Shown one piece after another: positions 6,001-12,090 of a stretch of 15,024 bases of DNA. Numbering within the stretch: position 1 is the first letter of the stretch; each line of letters starts with the position of its first letter. The stretch comes from Desulfitobacterium sp. (GTDB taxonomy: Bacteria > Bacillota > Desulfitobacteriia > Desulfitobacteriales > Desulfitobacteriaceae): assembly GCA_012799495.1 (NCBI GenBank), contig JAAZLD010000097.1:1-15024 (forward strand), given 5' to 3'. The notes below the pieces were generated by a model. The model saw only the letters and a program-made list of their open reading frames with translations. It ran no database searches and was not told the DNA's origin. Made by a program: the position numbers and the translations under genes.

Positions 6001-6885
6001 ATGAAATTTACACTAGATATGAAGCTTAAGGATATCATGGCTGCTAATCCCAAAACAGTCGAAGTTATGCAGGAACTGGGACTGAATTGTTTGGGATGCC
6101 CCTTCTCTGTAAATGAGACTCTTCTTAATGCGGCACAAATGCACAAATTAGATCCTCAGATGCTTCTGGAAAAGGTAAATAGTGTTGAGCAAGGGGAAAT
6201 GTCTGAAGAAGCTAAAGCAAAGGCTCAACCAAAGGGTGCAATTTTGCAAATGGATAAGAAAACATATGCCATAGCACCTCATATTCCAGCTGGTGTAGCA
6301 ACTCCGGAAATCTTACGTAAAATTGCAGATGTAGCTGAGAAATATGAAGCTGCGGCGATTAAAGTTACCTCAGCTCAGCGAATTGCCATTGTAGGGTTAC
6401 AACCTGAAGATGTTAATAAAGCATGGGATGATCTAGGAATGGATCCTGGTCATGCAGTAGGTCTTTGTGTACGTAGCGTAAAAGTGTGCCCTGGCTCCAC
6501 GTTTTGTAAGCGAGGCCTTCAGGAAACCTTAGATATTGGTATGAAGATCGATAAACGCTACCATGGCATGGATCTACCTGCCAAATTCAAAATGGGAATT
6601 GCAGGGTGCCCAAATAAATGCACAGACGCTATGAATGTGGATTTGGGAGTCATGGGTACCAGTAAAGGTTACCATGTCTATGTAGGAGGTAATGGGGGAG
6701 TTAAACCGCGTAGGGGAGACCTTCTAATAGAAAATCTCCAAACTGAACAGTTAATTCCTGTTATTGACTCAGTAATGGATTATTTTAAAAAGACAGCCAA
6801 ACCTCAAGAAAGAATCGGTCGTTTAATCGATCGTCTTGGATTAGATGAATTACGGGAAGTAGCTCAAGAGGCTGCTAATTCTTAA
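6001..6885 (+). CDS. DUF1858 domain fused to a small nitrite/sulfite reductase-like siroheme/[4Fe-4S] protein
   Basis: The protein has 294 residues from ATG 6001, chosen because GAGGTGG lies 5 nt upstream; an ATG at 5977 would overlap the mini-gene by 8 bp. Residues 1-60 match DUF1858 (LKDIMAANPKTVEVMQELG, then Cys30-x2-Cys33), a domain found alone or fused to redox proteins. Residues about 78-290 match one repeat of the nitrite/sulfite reductase fold. Cys163-x5-Cys169 and Cys203-x3-Cys207 are the four ligands of the [4Fe-4S] cluster coupled to siroheme. The size resembles the low-molecular-weight assimilatory-type sulfite reductases of anaerobes rather than the two-repeat enzymes. The electron donor is not encoded in the same operon, but a ferredoxin gene converges from the right. 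The true substrate (sulfite, nitrite or other) cannot be told from sequence. Confidence 0.85.
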   Translation: MKFTLDMKLKDIMAANPKTVEVMQELGLNCLGCPFSVNETLLNAAQMHKLDPQMLLEKVNSVEQGEMSEEAKAKAQPKGAILQMDKKTYAIAPHIPAGVATPEILRKIADVAEKYEAAAIKVTSAQRIAIVGLQPEDVNKAWDDLGMDPGHAVGLCVRSVKVCPGSTFCKRGLQETLDIGMKIDKRYHGMDLPAKFKMGIAGCPNKCTDAMNVDLGVMGTSKGYHVYVGGNGGVKPRRGDLLIENLQTEQLIPVIDSVMDYFKKTAKPQERIGRLIDRLGLDELREVAQEAANS

Positions 6886-6916
6886 AATATGGAATATATT
6901 ATAGAAAATATTATGG

Positions 6917-6952
6917 AAAATGGGGCGTATCACAGGATACGCCCCATTTTTT
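6917..6952. terminator. Shared bidirectional terminator
   Basis: A perfect 15-bp stem (6917-6931 with 6936-6950) encloses the 4-nt loop ACAG. The right arm ends in a run of T to 6952 on the plus strand, and the left arm gives AAAA, read as T on the minus strand. It lies between the converging reductase-like and ferredoxin genes and should stop both. Confidence 0.9.
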
Positions 6953-6990
6953 CGCCTTTAATCAAATATTTAAAGAGTCAATACGAAGTA

Positions 6991-7176
6991 TTATTCAAGG
7001 TGTATTGCATCTACAGGACAAGAATCTGCTGCTTCTTGAGCACCTTCTTCATGTTCACTTGGAACAGGATCAACATATGCCTCCGCCAATCCTTCATCAT
7101 TCATGCGAAATACTTCCGGACAAATGGATGCACAAGCACCACAACCAATACAGTTTTCATCCACATATGCCTTCAT
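6991..7176 (-). CDS. Single-cluster [4Fe-4S] ferredoxin
   Basis: A 61-residue soluble electron carrier. Cys9, Cys12 and Cys15 (CIGCGAC) with the distant Cys53 (SCPVDAI) are the four ligands of one [4Fe-4S] cluster. Cys19-Pro20 is kept from the first motif, as in Desulfovibrio-type monocluster ferredoxins, while the second CxxCxxC motif of dicluster ferredoxins is missing. The segment between is strongly acidic, typical of ferredoxins that dock on basic partners. The start is taken at ATG 7176 because GGGGGTG lies about 8 nt before it; the frame could extend eight codons to 7200. It converges on the reductase-like gene and could be its electron donor, though that is only inferred from location. 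Confidence 0.92.
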   Translation of the reverse strand: MKAYVDENCIGCGACASICPEVFRMNDEGLAEAYVDPVPSEHEEGAQEAADSCPVDAIHLE

Positions 7177-7213
7177 TTGTATAGCACCCCCTTTGAACAT
7201 TTCAACCTAAATG

Positions 7214-7231
7214 TGCCCTTTTTCGAGGGCA
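7214..7231 (-). repeat. Small hairpin in the ferredoxin leader
   Basis: TGCCCT (7214-7219) and AGGGCA (7226-7231) form a 6-bp stem with a 6-nt loop, upstream of the ferredoxin ribosome binding site and probably within its 5' leader. A -10-like TATAAC lies further upstream on the minus strand (7237-7232) without a convincing -35, which would put the hairpin right at the transcript start. Confidence 0.3.
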
Positions 7232-7465
7232 GTTATACATGGACAGAGCCAGCAGGATGGAGAAAATTTACTTTATATAAAATAGGAGTGGGAAAATAGA
7301 TTATTATTCTTGTGAATTCGAGCATAACTCTCTTGACTTGACTGAACTGGGGAAAAATGGGATTATTTTACGATTCTTTCATTTTGTATTATTCTCTGAC
7401 TAAAGCCTTGAAATATAAGGGTTTTATGGAGTTTATATAGATTTGTCAGTGTTACTTATTTTTTA
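7232..7465. other. Intergenic stretch between ferredoxin and spo0A
   Basis: No gene is supported on either strand. It is AT-rich and contains a possible plus-strand promoter (TTGACT with GATTAT after 18 bp, near 7338-7367). The 10-mer TTTTACGATT occurs at 7366-7375 and again at 7461-7470, the second copy abutting the 0A box. Nothing else stands out. Confidence 0.35.
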
Positions 7466-7469
7466 CGAT

Positions 7470-7476
7470 TTCGACA
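7470..7476 (-). promoter_or_regulatory. 0A box (Spo0A binding site) upstream of spo0A
   Basis: TTCGACA is the exact reverse complement of TGTCGAA, the established 0A-box consensus. It sits 107 bp before the spo0A start, just upstream of a perfect TATAAT (7489-7494), fitting autoregulation as known for Bacillus subtilis spo0A. Confidence 0.6.
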
Positions 7477-7515
7477 TATCCGCTGAAGTATAATATAGAC
7501 ACCGGCAAGAATCTT

Positions 7516-7542
7516 AAAGGTAATTGACAGCAGAGAGAGAAT
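7516..7542 (+). promoter_or_regulatory. SigH-type promoter of spo0A
   Basis: AAAGGTAAT (7516-7524) differs at one position from the SigH -35 consensus RnAGGAWWW. AGAGAAT (7536-7542) fits the -10 RnnGAAT, and the spacer is 11 bp as in the consensus. Transcription would begin near 7549. SigH-driven transcription of spo0A is established in Bacillus subtilis; here it is read from motif only. Confidence 0.5.
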
Positions 7543-7582
7543 AAAAGACCGGAAAAAATAATAAGGTAGGATGATAGCGGAT

Positions 7583-8380
7583 ATGGGTAAAAAGATCAAA
7601 ATTGTCGTGGCAGATGATAATCGTAGTTTGTGCCAAATGTTGGAGGATTTTCTTCATAGCCAAGAAGACCTAGAGGTGGTAGGGGTAGCTTATAACGGTT
7701 TAGAAGCCTGGGAAATGGTTCAAGGCCAAGAGCCAGATCTCCTAATAATTGATTTAGTAATGCCTAGTTTGGACGGTTTAGGAGTAATAGAGAAAATAAA
7801 TAGTCAAACCACAGGAATACGCCCCAAAATCATTATGCTAACGGCCTTTGGCCAAGAATCCTTAACACATCAAGCCATGGTATTAGGGGTTGACTATTTT
7901 ATCTTAAAGCCCTTCGATTTAGAAATACTAGGTAAACGAATCCGTAGCCTTACCCAAGATATCAATACAGTATCTTCTTCTCCCATGTCTTCTACTACAA
8001 ATGCAGTAACAAATGCAGGGACTACTATCAATCTTGGTGCAGAAGTAACTAATATGATGCATCAAATTGGCATTCCAGCTCATGTTAAAGGATATCAATA
8101 CATAAGGGATGCAATATTGATGGTCGTAGAAGATGTGTCCTTTTTAGGGGCGGTTACAAAAGAACTCTATCCAGCTATTGCCAAGAAATATAATACCGCT
8201 CCTAGCCGTGTAGAGCGGGGAATAAGGCATGCTATAGAATTGGCTTGGGAGCGAGGTCATATAGAAACATTAAAAAGGATTTTCGGTTATTCCTTAAACA
8301 TTGAACGGCAAAAACCTACGAATTCAGAGTTTGTGGCACTATTAGCTGATAAACTTCGGGTTATGAGTAAAGTTAGCTAG
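7583..8380 (+). CDS. spo0A: Sporulation master response regulator Spo0A
   Basis: This DNA-binding response regulator commits the cell to sporulation when phosphorylated. Residues 1-120 are a receiver domain with the acidic pocket Asp11-Asp12, phospho-acceptor Asp57 in LLIIDLVMP, Thr87 and Lys109. After a Ser/Thr/Asn-rich linker (about 125-150), residues 151-265 are the Spo0A-specific effector domain. Its near-invariant stretches are IGIPAHVKGY, LYPAIAKKYNT and the recognition helix around SRVERGIRHAIELAW (208-222), and it ends PTNSEF...ADKLRV. The length of 265 is close to the B. subtilis protein (267). ATG 7583 is preferred on homology (MGKKIKIVVADDN); ATG 7571 sits directly on the AGGTAGG ribosome binding site and would add four residues. 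The gene is monocistronic, with a 0A box and SigH-like promoter upstream and a terminator downstream. Confidence 0.97.
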   Translation: MGKKIKIVVADDNRSLCQMLEDFLHSQEDLEVVGVAYNGLEAWEMVQGQEPDLLIIDLVMPSLDGLGVIEKINSQTTGIRPKIIMLTAFGQESLTHQAMVLGVDYFILKPFDLEILGKRIRSLTQDINTVSSSPMSSTTNAVTNAGTTINLGAEVTNMMHQIGIPAHVKGYQYIRDAILMVVEDVSFLGAVTKELYPAIAKKYNTAPSRVERGIRHAIELAWERGHIETLKRIFGYSLNIERQKPTNSEFVALLADKLRVMSKVS

Positions 8381-8463
8381 TCTTTTGCCCAACTACTCAC
8401 ATGCTCATTGTTCTGATGGACTTATAAAATAATCAAACTAAAAGCTAATTAACTTTGTTATGT

Positions 8464-8512
8464 AAAAAACCTTTCTTTTCATGCTAAACGGCATTAAAAG
8501 AAGGTTTTTTAT
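8464..8512 (+). terminator. Intrinsic terminator after spo0A
   Basis: An approximately 20-bp stem (8464-8484 with 8491-8510) has one bulged T and one mismatch around a TAAACG loop, ending in six T. The remaining gap to 8650 holds no supported gene and no clear promoter. Confidence 0.8.
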
Positions 8513-8650
8513 GCATTAATTCAAGTTGTGAAAGAATTGCACCCTAAAGAAAAAGGAGTTATTGATTCTTAGGAGAATATATGAGTAGCAAAAAATAAGG
8601 ACCTTTTTGGGCTTAATTGATAGAAAATAGGATTTAGTGGAGGTTTTTTT

Positions 8651-9808
8651 GTGAAAAAGGTAATAGCTATAGTATTATGCTTAATTTTGTTAACAGCTTG
8701 CGGGACGATAGAAAAACCAGAAATTATAGATGTAGCAAATCATGTAACAAAAAAACCGAGTCATCTATTGCTTTTTAAAAAAGCGGCAATTGGAAATGTC
8801 TTAACAATATGCAGAGGATTTGATGACTTCTTTTATTTAGTTACTCTTGAAGGGGTTTTTGAAAAGCATAGAGAGATCACTAAAACAAAGGAACCAGATG
8901 AAGTAGGAATAACTTGGGATGAGGAAAGTTACGGTAGGATTGTAAATATAGTTGTAATGCCAGAGGGTATTACAGTCTTTGCCAATATAGAAGGGAATTC
9001 AAAAGGAAGAATATATCATATGGTAGACCTAAACAGCCAGCCTGAGTTAGTATATGAATCAAAAGGAAAAAACCCATCATTCTTTGTTAATGAGTTTGGG
9101 ATTAAATCATATTATAATGGTTTGGGGTCATATATTCTGGCCGGTGTTTATGGTAGAGGTCCTGAAGCAAGGGATTTACTTTTATCTAAAGACGGTGGAA
9201 AAACTTTTGAAGTTATAAAGAAAACACGTAACAACTTGGAAGTTAAAAATTCCCATTGGCATGATGTAGCTTTCGATATTTACCACGGCTTCTTATGGGC
9301 CTCAGAAGGAGATGGTACTACAAATAGTGGAGTTCATTTTTCAGATGATTTAGGAGAAACATGGCGAACACTAACTAACTTAAGTCAACCCACGGCTATA
9401 TTGCCATTTCCTGATAGGGTGGTATTTGGGAGAGATGATGGGAAAGCAGGTTTAAGTTATTTTGAAAAACCTTTGTTGGTTGAGGATTATGAGAGTATAA
9501 AAGATAACTCATATAATATTCTAAGGGAATTTATGCCATCCATCGATGGATATAGTTACTATGGTCGAACGCCGATAGTAAAAGGTAACGAAGCATATTT
9601 AACTTTCACTTTATACCCCGAAAACAAGACCGCATTGATAATCGCTACTGGGGACTTCGGTAAATCGTGGCATTTTGTTTTTATGGGCCATAAAAGTGAA
9701 GGTTCAGATAGAAAAAGAATAACTATGCTGGTGGATATTGACGATAATTATGTATACGCTCGTTCCCATAGTACAGTGTACTTTGCCGAGAAACCAGAAT
9801 GGTTATAA
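8651..9808 (+). CDS. Lipoprotein with Asp-box (BNR) beta-propeller repeats
   Basis: 385 residues starting at GTG, with GGAGG about 8 nt upstream. A short lysine-rich start, a hydrophobic core and the lipobox LTAC with Cys17 give a type II signal peptide, so the protein should be anchored outside the membrane. The mature part contains three Asp-box motifs (S-x-D-x-G-x-T-W type): SKDGGKTF near 179, SDDLGETW near 231 and TGDFGKSW near 333. These mark blades of a beta-propeller as in sialidases and photosystem assembly proteins. No sialidase catalytic residues are recognisable, so a binding or scaffold role is more likely than glycosidase activity. The gene stands alone between two terminators, with slightly more AT-rich codon use than the opp genes, which is compatible with acquisition. 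Function unknown. Confidence 0.8.
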   Translation: MKKVIAIVLCLILLTACGTIEKPEIIDVANHVTKKPSHLLLFKKAAIGNVLTICRGFDDFFYLVTLEGVFEKHREITKTKEPDEVGITWDEESYGRIVNIVVMPEGITVFANIEGNSKGRIYHMVDLNSQPELVYESKGKNPSFFVNEFGIKSYYNGLGSYILAGVYGRGPEARDLLLSKDGGKTFEVIKKTRNNLEVKNSHWHDVAFDIYHGFLWASEGDGTTNSGVHFSDDLGETWRTLTNLSQPTAILPFPDRVVFGRDDGKAGLSYFEKPLLVEDYESIKDNSYNILREFMPSIDGYSYYGRTPIVKGNEAYLTFTLYPENKTALIIATGDFGKSWHFVFMGHKSEGSDRKRITMLVDIDDNYVYARSHSTVYFAEKPEWL

Positions 9809-9881
9809 TTATGCATTATAATAAGTTGGTTTTAGAGAATGCTTATAAGAATCTTGATAAGAAATGAGGTAACTTTTTGAT

Positions 9882-9930
9882 AATACCTTTCCAATGCTTT
9901 AACAAGCGTGGAGAAAGGTATTTTATTTTT
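9882..9930 (+). terminator. Intrinsic terminator after the Asp-box lipoprotein
   Basis: AATACCTTTC (9882-9891) pairs perfectly with GAAAGGTATT (9913-9922). The loop holds a second helix, ATGCTT with AAGCGT. TTATTTTTT follows. Confidence 0.8.
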
Positions 9931-9992
9931 TATAATAATCGACATTTTTCTCGACTTCCAGAAATAGTTTTCTAATATTGATATAACTAGAC

Positions 9993-10021
9993 TTGACTCC
10001 TCTTTTTGAGAGGTGTAAAAT
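9993..10021 (+). promoter_or_regulatory. SigA promoter of the opp operon
   Basis: TTGACT (9993-9998) and TAAAAT (10016-10021) are separated by exactly 17 bp. The spacer contains a small dyad, CCTCT (9999-10003) with AGAGG (10009-10013). Transcription would start near 10028, just before the tandem TGTCG boxes, leaving a leader of about 70 nt to oppB. Confidence 0.6.
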
Positions 10022-10031
10022 TTAACTCGTA

Positions 10032-10048
10032 TGTCGCTAAATGTCGAT
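10032..10048 (+). promoter_or_regulatory. Tandem 0A-like boxes downstream of the opp promoter
   Basis: TGTCGCT, then AAA, then TGTCGAT: two near-matches to TGTCGAA in the 7+3+7 arrangement (10-bp period) known for tandem Spo0A binding, as at the B. subtilis abrB promoter. The location just after the predicted start of transcription suggests repression. Binding by Spo0A is inference; another regulator with a TGTCGA core is possible. Confidence 0.4.
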
Positions 10049-10099
10049 TATTATACTTTAAAAAAATAAGGAAATTATTACTATGGAGGTAAATGGGAG

Positions 10100-11017
10100 A
10101 TGGCACAGTACCTTGTTAAAAGGGTGTTGCTGGCAATAGTAACTATTTGGCTTGTAGCAACCCTAACGTTTTCACTTATGCATTTAGTCCCGGGGGGACC
10201 TTTTTTAGCTGAGAAGTCACCTTCTGCTGCTACGCTACAGGCTTTAGAAGAGAAATATGGCTTGGATAAACCTGTAATTGTTCAATATAAGAACTATATA
10301 GTTAATCTGATCCAGGGAGATATGGGAGAATCTATTAAACAGCGAGGTAGAACTGTGTCAGATCTCATATTTACTGGTTTTAAGGTTTCTGCTCGTGTAG
10401 GTGGTATAGCTATTTTAGTAGCTGTGTCTATTGGTATCCCCTTAGGGTGTATTGCAGCTTTGAATAGAGGAAAATGGCTGGATAATGTTATTGTTCTAAT
10501 ATCCACGTGTGGGGTCGCTGTACCGGGATTCGTTGTGGGTACGGTCCTGATGATAATATTTAGTGTGAAATTAAACCTCTTGCCAACTTATGGACTTTCA
10601 TCCTGGAAGCACTATATTATGCCTGTTATGTCTTTAGCATTTTATCCTACAGCCTATATTTCCAGGCTGATGCGTTCTAGTATGTTAGAAGTAATGGGAC
10701 AAGATTATATGAGAACGGCTAGAAGTAAAGGTCTTCCTCAGTGGAAAATGCTTTTCAAGCATGCTCTCAGAAATGCCGTTCTACCTGTAATCACTTACCT
10801 TGGTCCTTTATTAGCCTATACTTTAACCGGAAGTTTCGTAGTGGAGAAAATATTCACTATTCCGGGATTAGGGAATGCTTTTATTAGCTCTATTACCGGT
10901 AGGGATTATACAATGATTATGGGAACGACAATCTTCCTTGCTTCATTAGTCATTTTAATGAACTTGATTGTAGATATTGCCTACAAAGTTATTGATCCTA
11001 GGATCAAATTGAAGTAA
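10100..11017 (+). CDS. oppB: Oligopeptide ABC transporter permease OppB
   Basis: First permease of a peptide importer, 305 residues, forming the membrane channel with OppC. The N-terminus (a long first helix about 9-29, then LMHLVPGGPF) is diagnostic for the DppB/OppB family. About six membrane helices are visible. The EAA loop that contacts the ATPases lies around 197-222 (MGQDYMRTARSKGLPQWKML). The C-terminus ends in the conserved VEKIFTIPGLG (248-258) and DPRIKL. GGAGG (10085-10089) lies 10 nt before ATG. First gene of the operon; its stop codon overlaps the oppC ribosome binding site. Substrate could be oligopeptides, dipeptides or, less likely, nickel; the opp name is by family resemblance. 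Confidence 0.9.
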   Translation: MAQYLVKRVLLAIVTIWLVATLTFSLMHLVPGGPFLAEKSPSAATLQALEEKYGLDKPVIVQYKNYIVNLIQGDMGESIKQRGRTVSDLIFTGFKVSARVGGIAILVAVSIGIPLGCIAALNRGKWLDNVIVLISTCGVAVPGFVVGTVLMIIFSVKLNLLPTYGLSSWKHYIMPVMSLAFYPTAYISRLMRSSMLEVMGQDYMRTARSKGLPQWKMLFKHALRNAVLPVITYLGPLLAYTLTGSFVVEKIFTIPGLGNAFISSITGRDYTMIMGTTIFLASLVILMNLIVDIAYKVIDPRIKLK

Positions 11018-11032
11018 GGAGGATGAGTAAAC

Positions 11033-12079
11033 ATGGAAAAGAAGAACAAACTAAGCTTACAGCTAGATGTTTCTGACTTCCTACCTGCTGATGAGAGTGA
11101 GAAACAAAGTCTGGTAGTTATGCGGGAAAGTGTGAGCTTCTGGCGTGACGGTGTTCGTCGTTTTAAGAAAAATAAAATCGCTATGACAAGTCTCATAGTT
11201 ATTATATTTATTATGTTTTTTGCCTTTGTAATGCCTGGAATTTATCCGTATTCTTATGAACAACAAATTCGGGGTAGTGAAAACCTTGCACCTATGGAGT
11301 ATTCAGAAAAAGAACTTGCTTTAATAGAAGCAGGTGAAGATGTCTTTCCACATATTTTGGGAACAGACTCTTTGGGTCGGGATACTATGGTACGCCTAAT
11401 GTATGGTAGCAGAATTTCCTTACTTGTTGGTATTGTGGCAAGTGTCTTAGTTTTGATTATCGGCTCCTTGTACGGAACGATAGCAGGCTACTTTGGCGGT
11501 AGAGTAGATATGATAATGATGCGGATTGTAGATATTATCTACACTGTACCGGATATTCTCATTATTATTTTGTTGATGGTAACTTTAAAATACCCCTTGC
11601 AGAGTCTAGCAGCGAATGTGCCGGGCTTTGCCTGGATTGATACAATCGGGGTCGGTTTAATCTGTATTTTTATTGTTTTCTCTTTGTTATATTGGGTCGG
11701 TATGGCACGTATTGTTCGTAGTCAGATCTTGACTGTAAAGGAAATGGAGTATGTAACTGCAGCTAAAGCTTTGGGTTCTAGTCATCCCAAAATCATTAGA
11801 AAGCATTTATTGCCTAATGTAATGGGTACTTTAATTGTTACAACTACACTCCAAATTCCTTCCGCTATGTTTACAGAAAGCTTCTTGAGCTTTATCGGTA
11901 TCGGTGTTTCTGCTCCTATGCCCAGCCTTGGCTCCATGACTGCCCTTGCTATTGATGGGGTTTATTCCTATCCTTATCGGTTATTGGCGCCAGCGTTGAT
12001 GATCAGCTTGATCATCTTCTCATTCAATCTTTTGGGTGATGGGCTACGTGATGCCTTTGACCCCAAATTGAAGGATTGA
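11033..12079 (+). CDS. oppC: Oligopeptide ABC transporter permease OppC
   Basis: Second channel subunit, 348 residues. A cytoplasmic N-terminal extension of about 45 residues precedes helix 1 (50-70), as usual for OppC. An extracytoplasmic insert runs to the conserved HILGTDSLGRDTMVRLMYG (107-125). The BPD_transp_1 core with five further helices follows, with the EAA loop near 237-262 (EMEYVTAAKALGSSHPKII). The end (LLGDGLRDAFDPKLK) is the family signature. The insert around 80-105 (SEKELALIEAGEDVF) is longer than in short DppC proteins, which fits OppC. AAGGAGG lies about 10 nt before ATG. It is 15 bp after oppB and 11 bp before oppD, so surely co-transcribed. Confidence 0.9.
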   Translation: MEKKNKLSLQLDVSDFLPADESEKQSLVVMRESVSFWRDGVRRFKKNKIAMTSLIVIIFIMFFAFVMPGIYPYSYEQQIRGSENLAPMEYSEKELALIEAGEDVFPHILGTDSLGRDTMVRLMYGSRISLLVGIVASVLVLIIGSLYGTIAGYFGGRVDMIMMRIVDIIYTVPDILIIILLMVTLKYPLQSLAANVPGFAWIDTIGVGLICIFIVFSLLYWVGMARIVRSQILTVKEMEYVTAAKALGSSHPKIIRKHLLPNVMGTLIVTTTLQIPSAMFTESFLSFIGIGVSAPMPSLGSMTALAIDGVYSYPYRLLAPALMISLIIFSFNLLGDGLRDAFDPKLKD

Positions 12080-12090
12080 GGTGAGAAATA

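Larger units (their letters stand above)
9931..10055. repeat. Perfect 17-bp inverted repeat enclosing the opp promoter
   Basis: TATAATAATCGACATTT (9931-9947) is the exact reverse complement of AAATGTCGATTATTATA (10039-10055), with 91 bp between. Each arm carries a TGTCGAT core pointing towards the outside and a second related TGTCG or GTCG core on its inner side. The enclosed DNA contains the best opp promoter. An operator pair is the favoured reading; a tiny transposon remnant is the alternative. Confidence 0.8.

Noticed and set aside
5868..6146. 92-codon minus-strand open frame
   Set aside because: It is the shadow of the Cys-rich mini-gene and the DUF1858 domain, both of which have strong ribosome binding sites on the plus strand.
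6889..7299. 136-codon plus-strand open frame over the ferredoxin
   Set aside because: It is antisense to a clear [4Fe-4S] ferredoxin, starts inside the terminator region without a ribosome binding site, and its protein looks like reverse translation noise.
7525..7530. Perfect TTGACA as a SigA -35 in front of spo0A
   Set aside because: No -10 follows at 16-18 bp; the hexamer falls within the spacer of the better SigH-type pair.
8531..8575. Short GTG-initiated frame in the gap after spo0A
   Set aside because: Only 14 codons, no ribosome binding site; nothing suggests a gene or a decayed one.
9811..9867. 18-codon ORF after the Asp-box lipoprotein
   Set aside because: No ribosome binding site, no recognisable peptide, and placed between a stop codon and its terminator.
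9931..10055. Reading the 17-bp inverted repeat as a transposon (MITE)
   Set aside because: No target-site duplication is visible: bases flanking the arms differ (T at 9930, C at 10056), and the segment contains the best promoter for opp. Copy number elsewhere could not be tested, so this is set aside rather than excluded.
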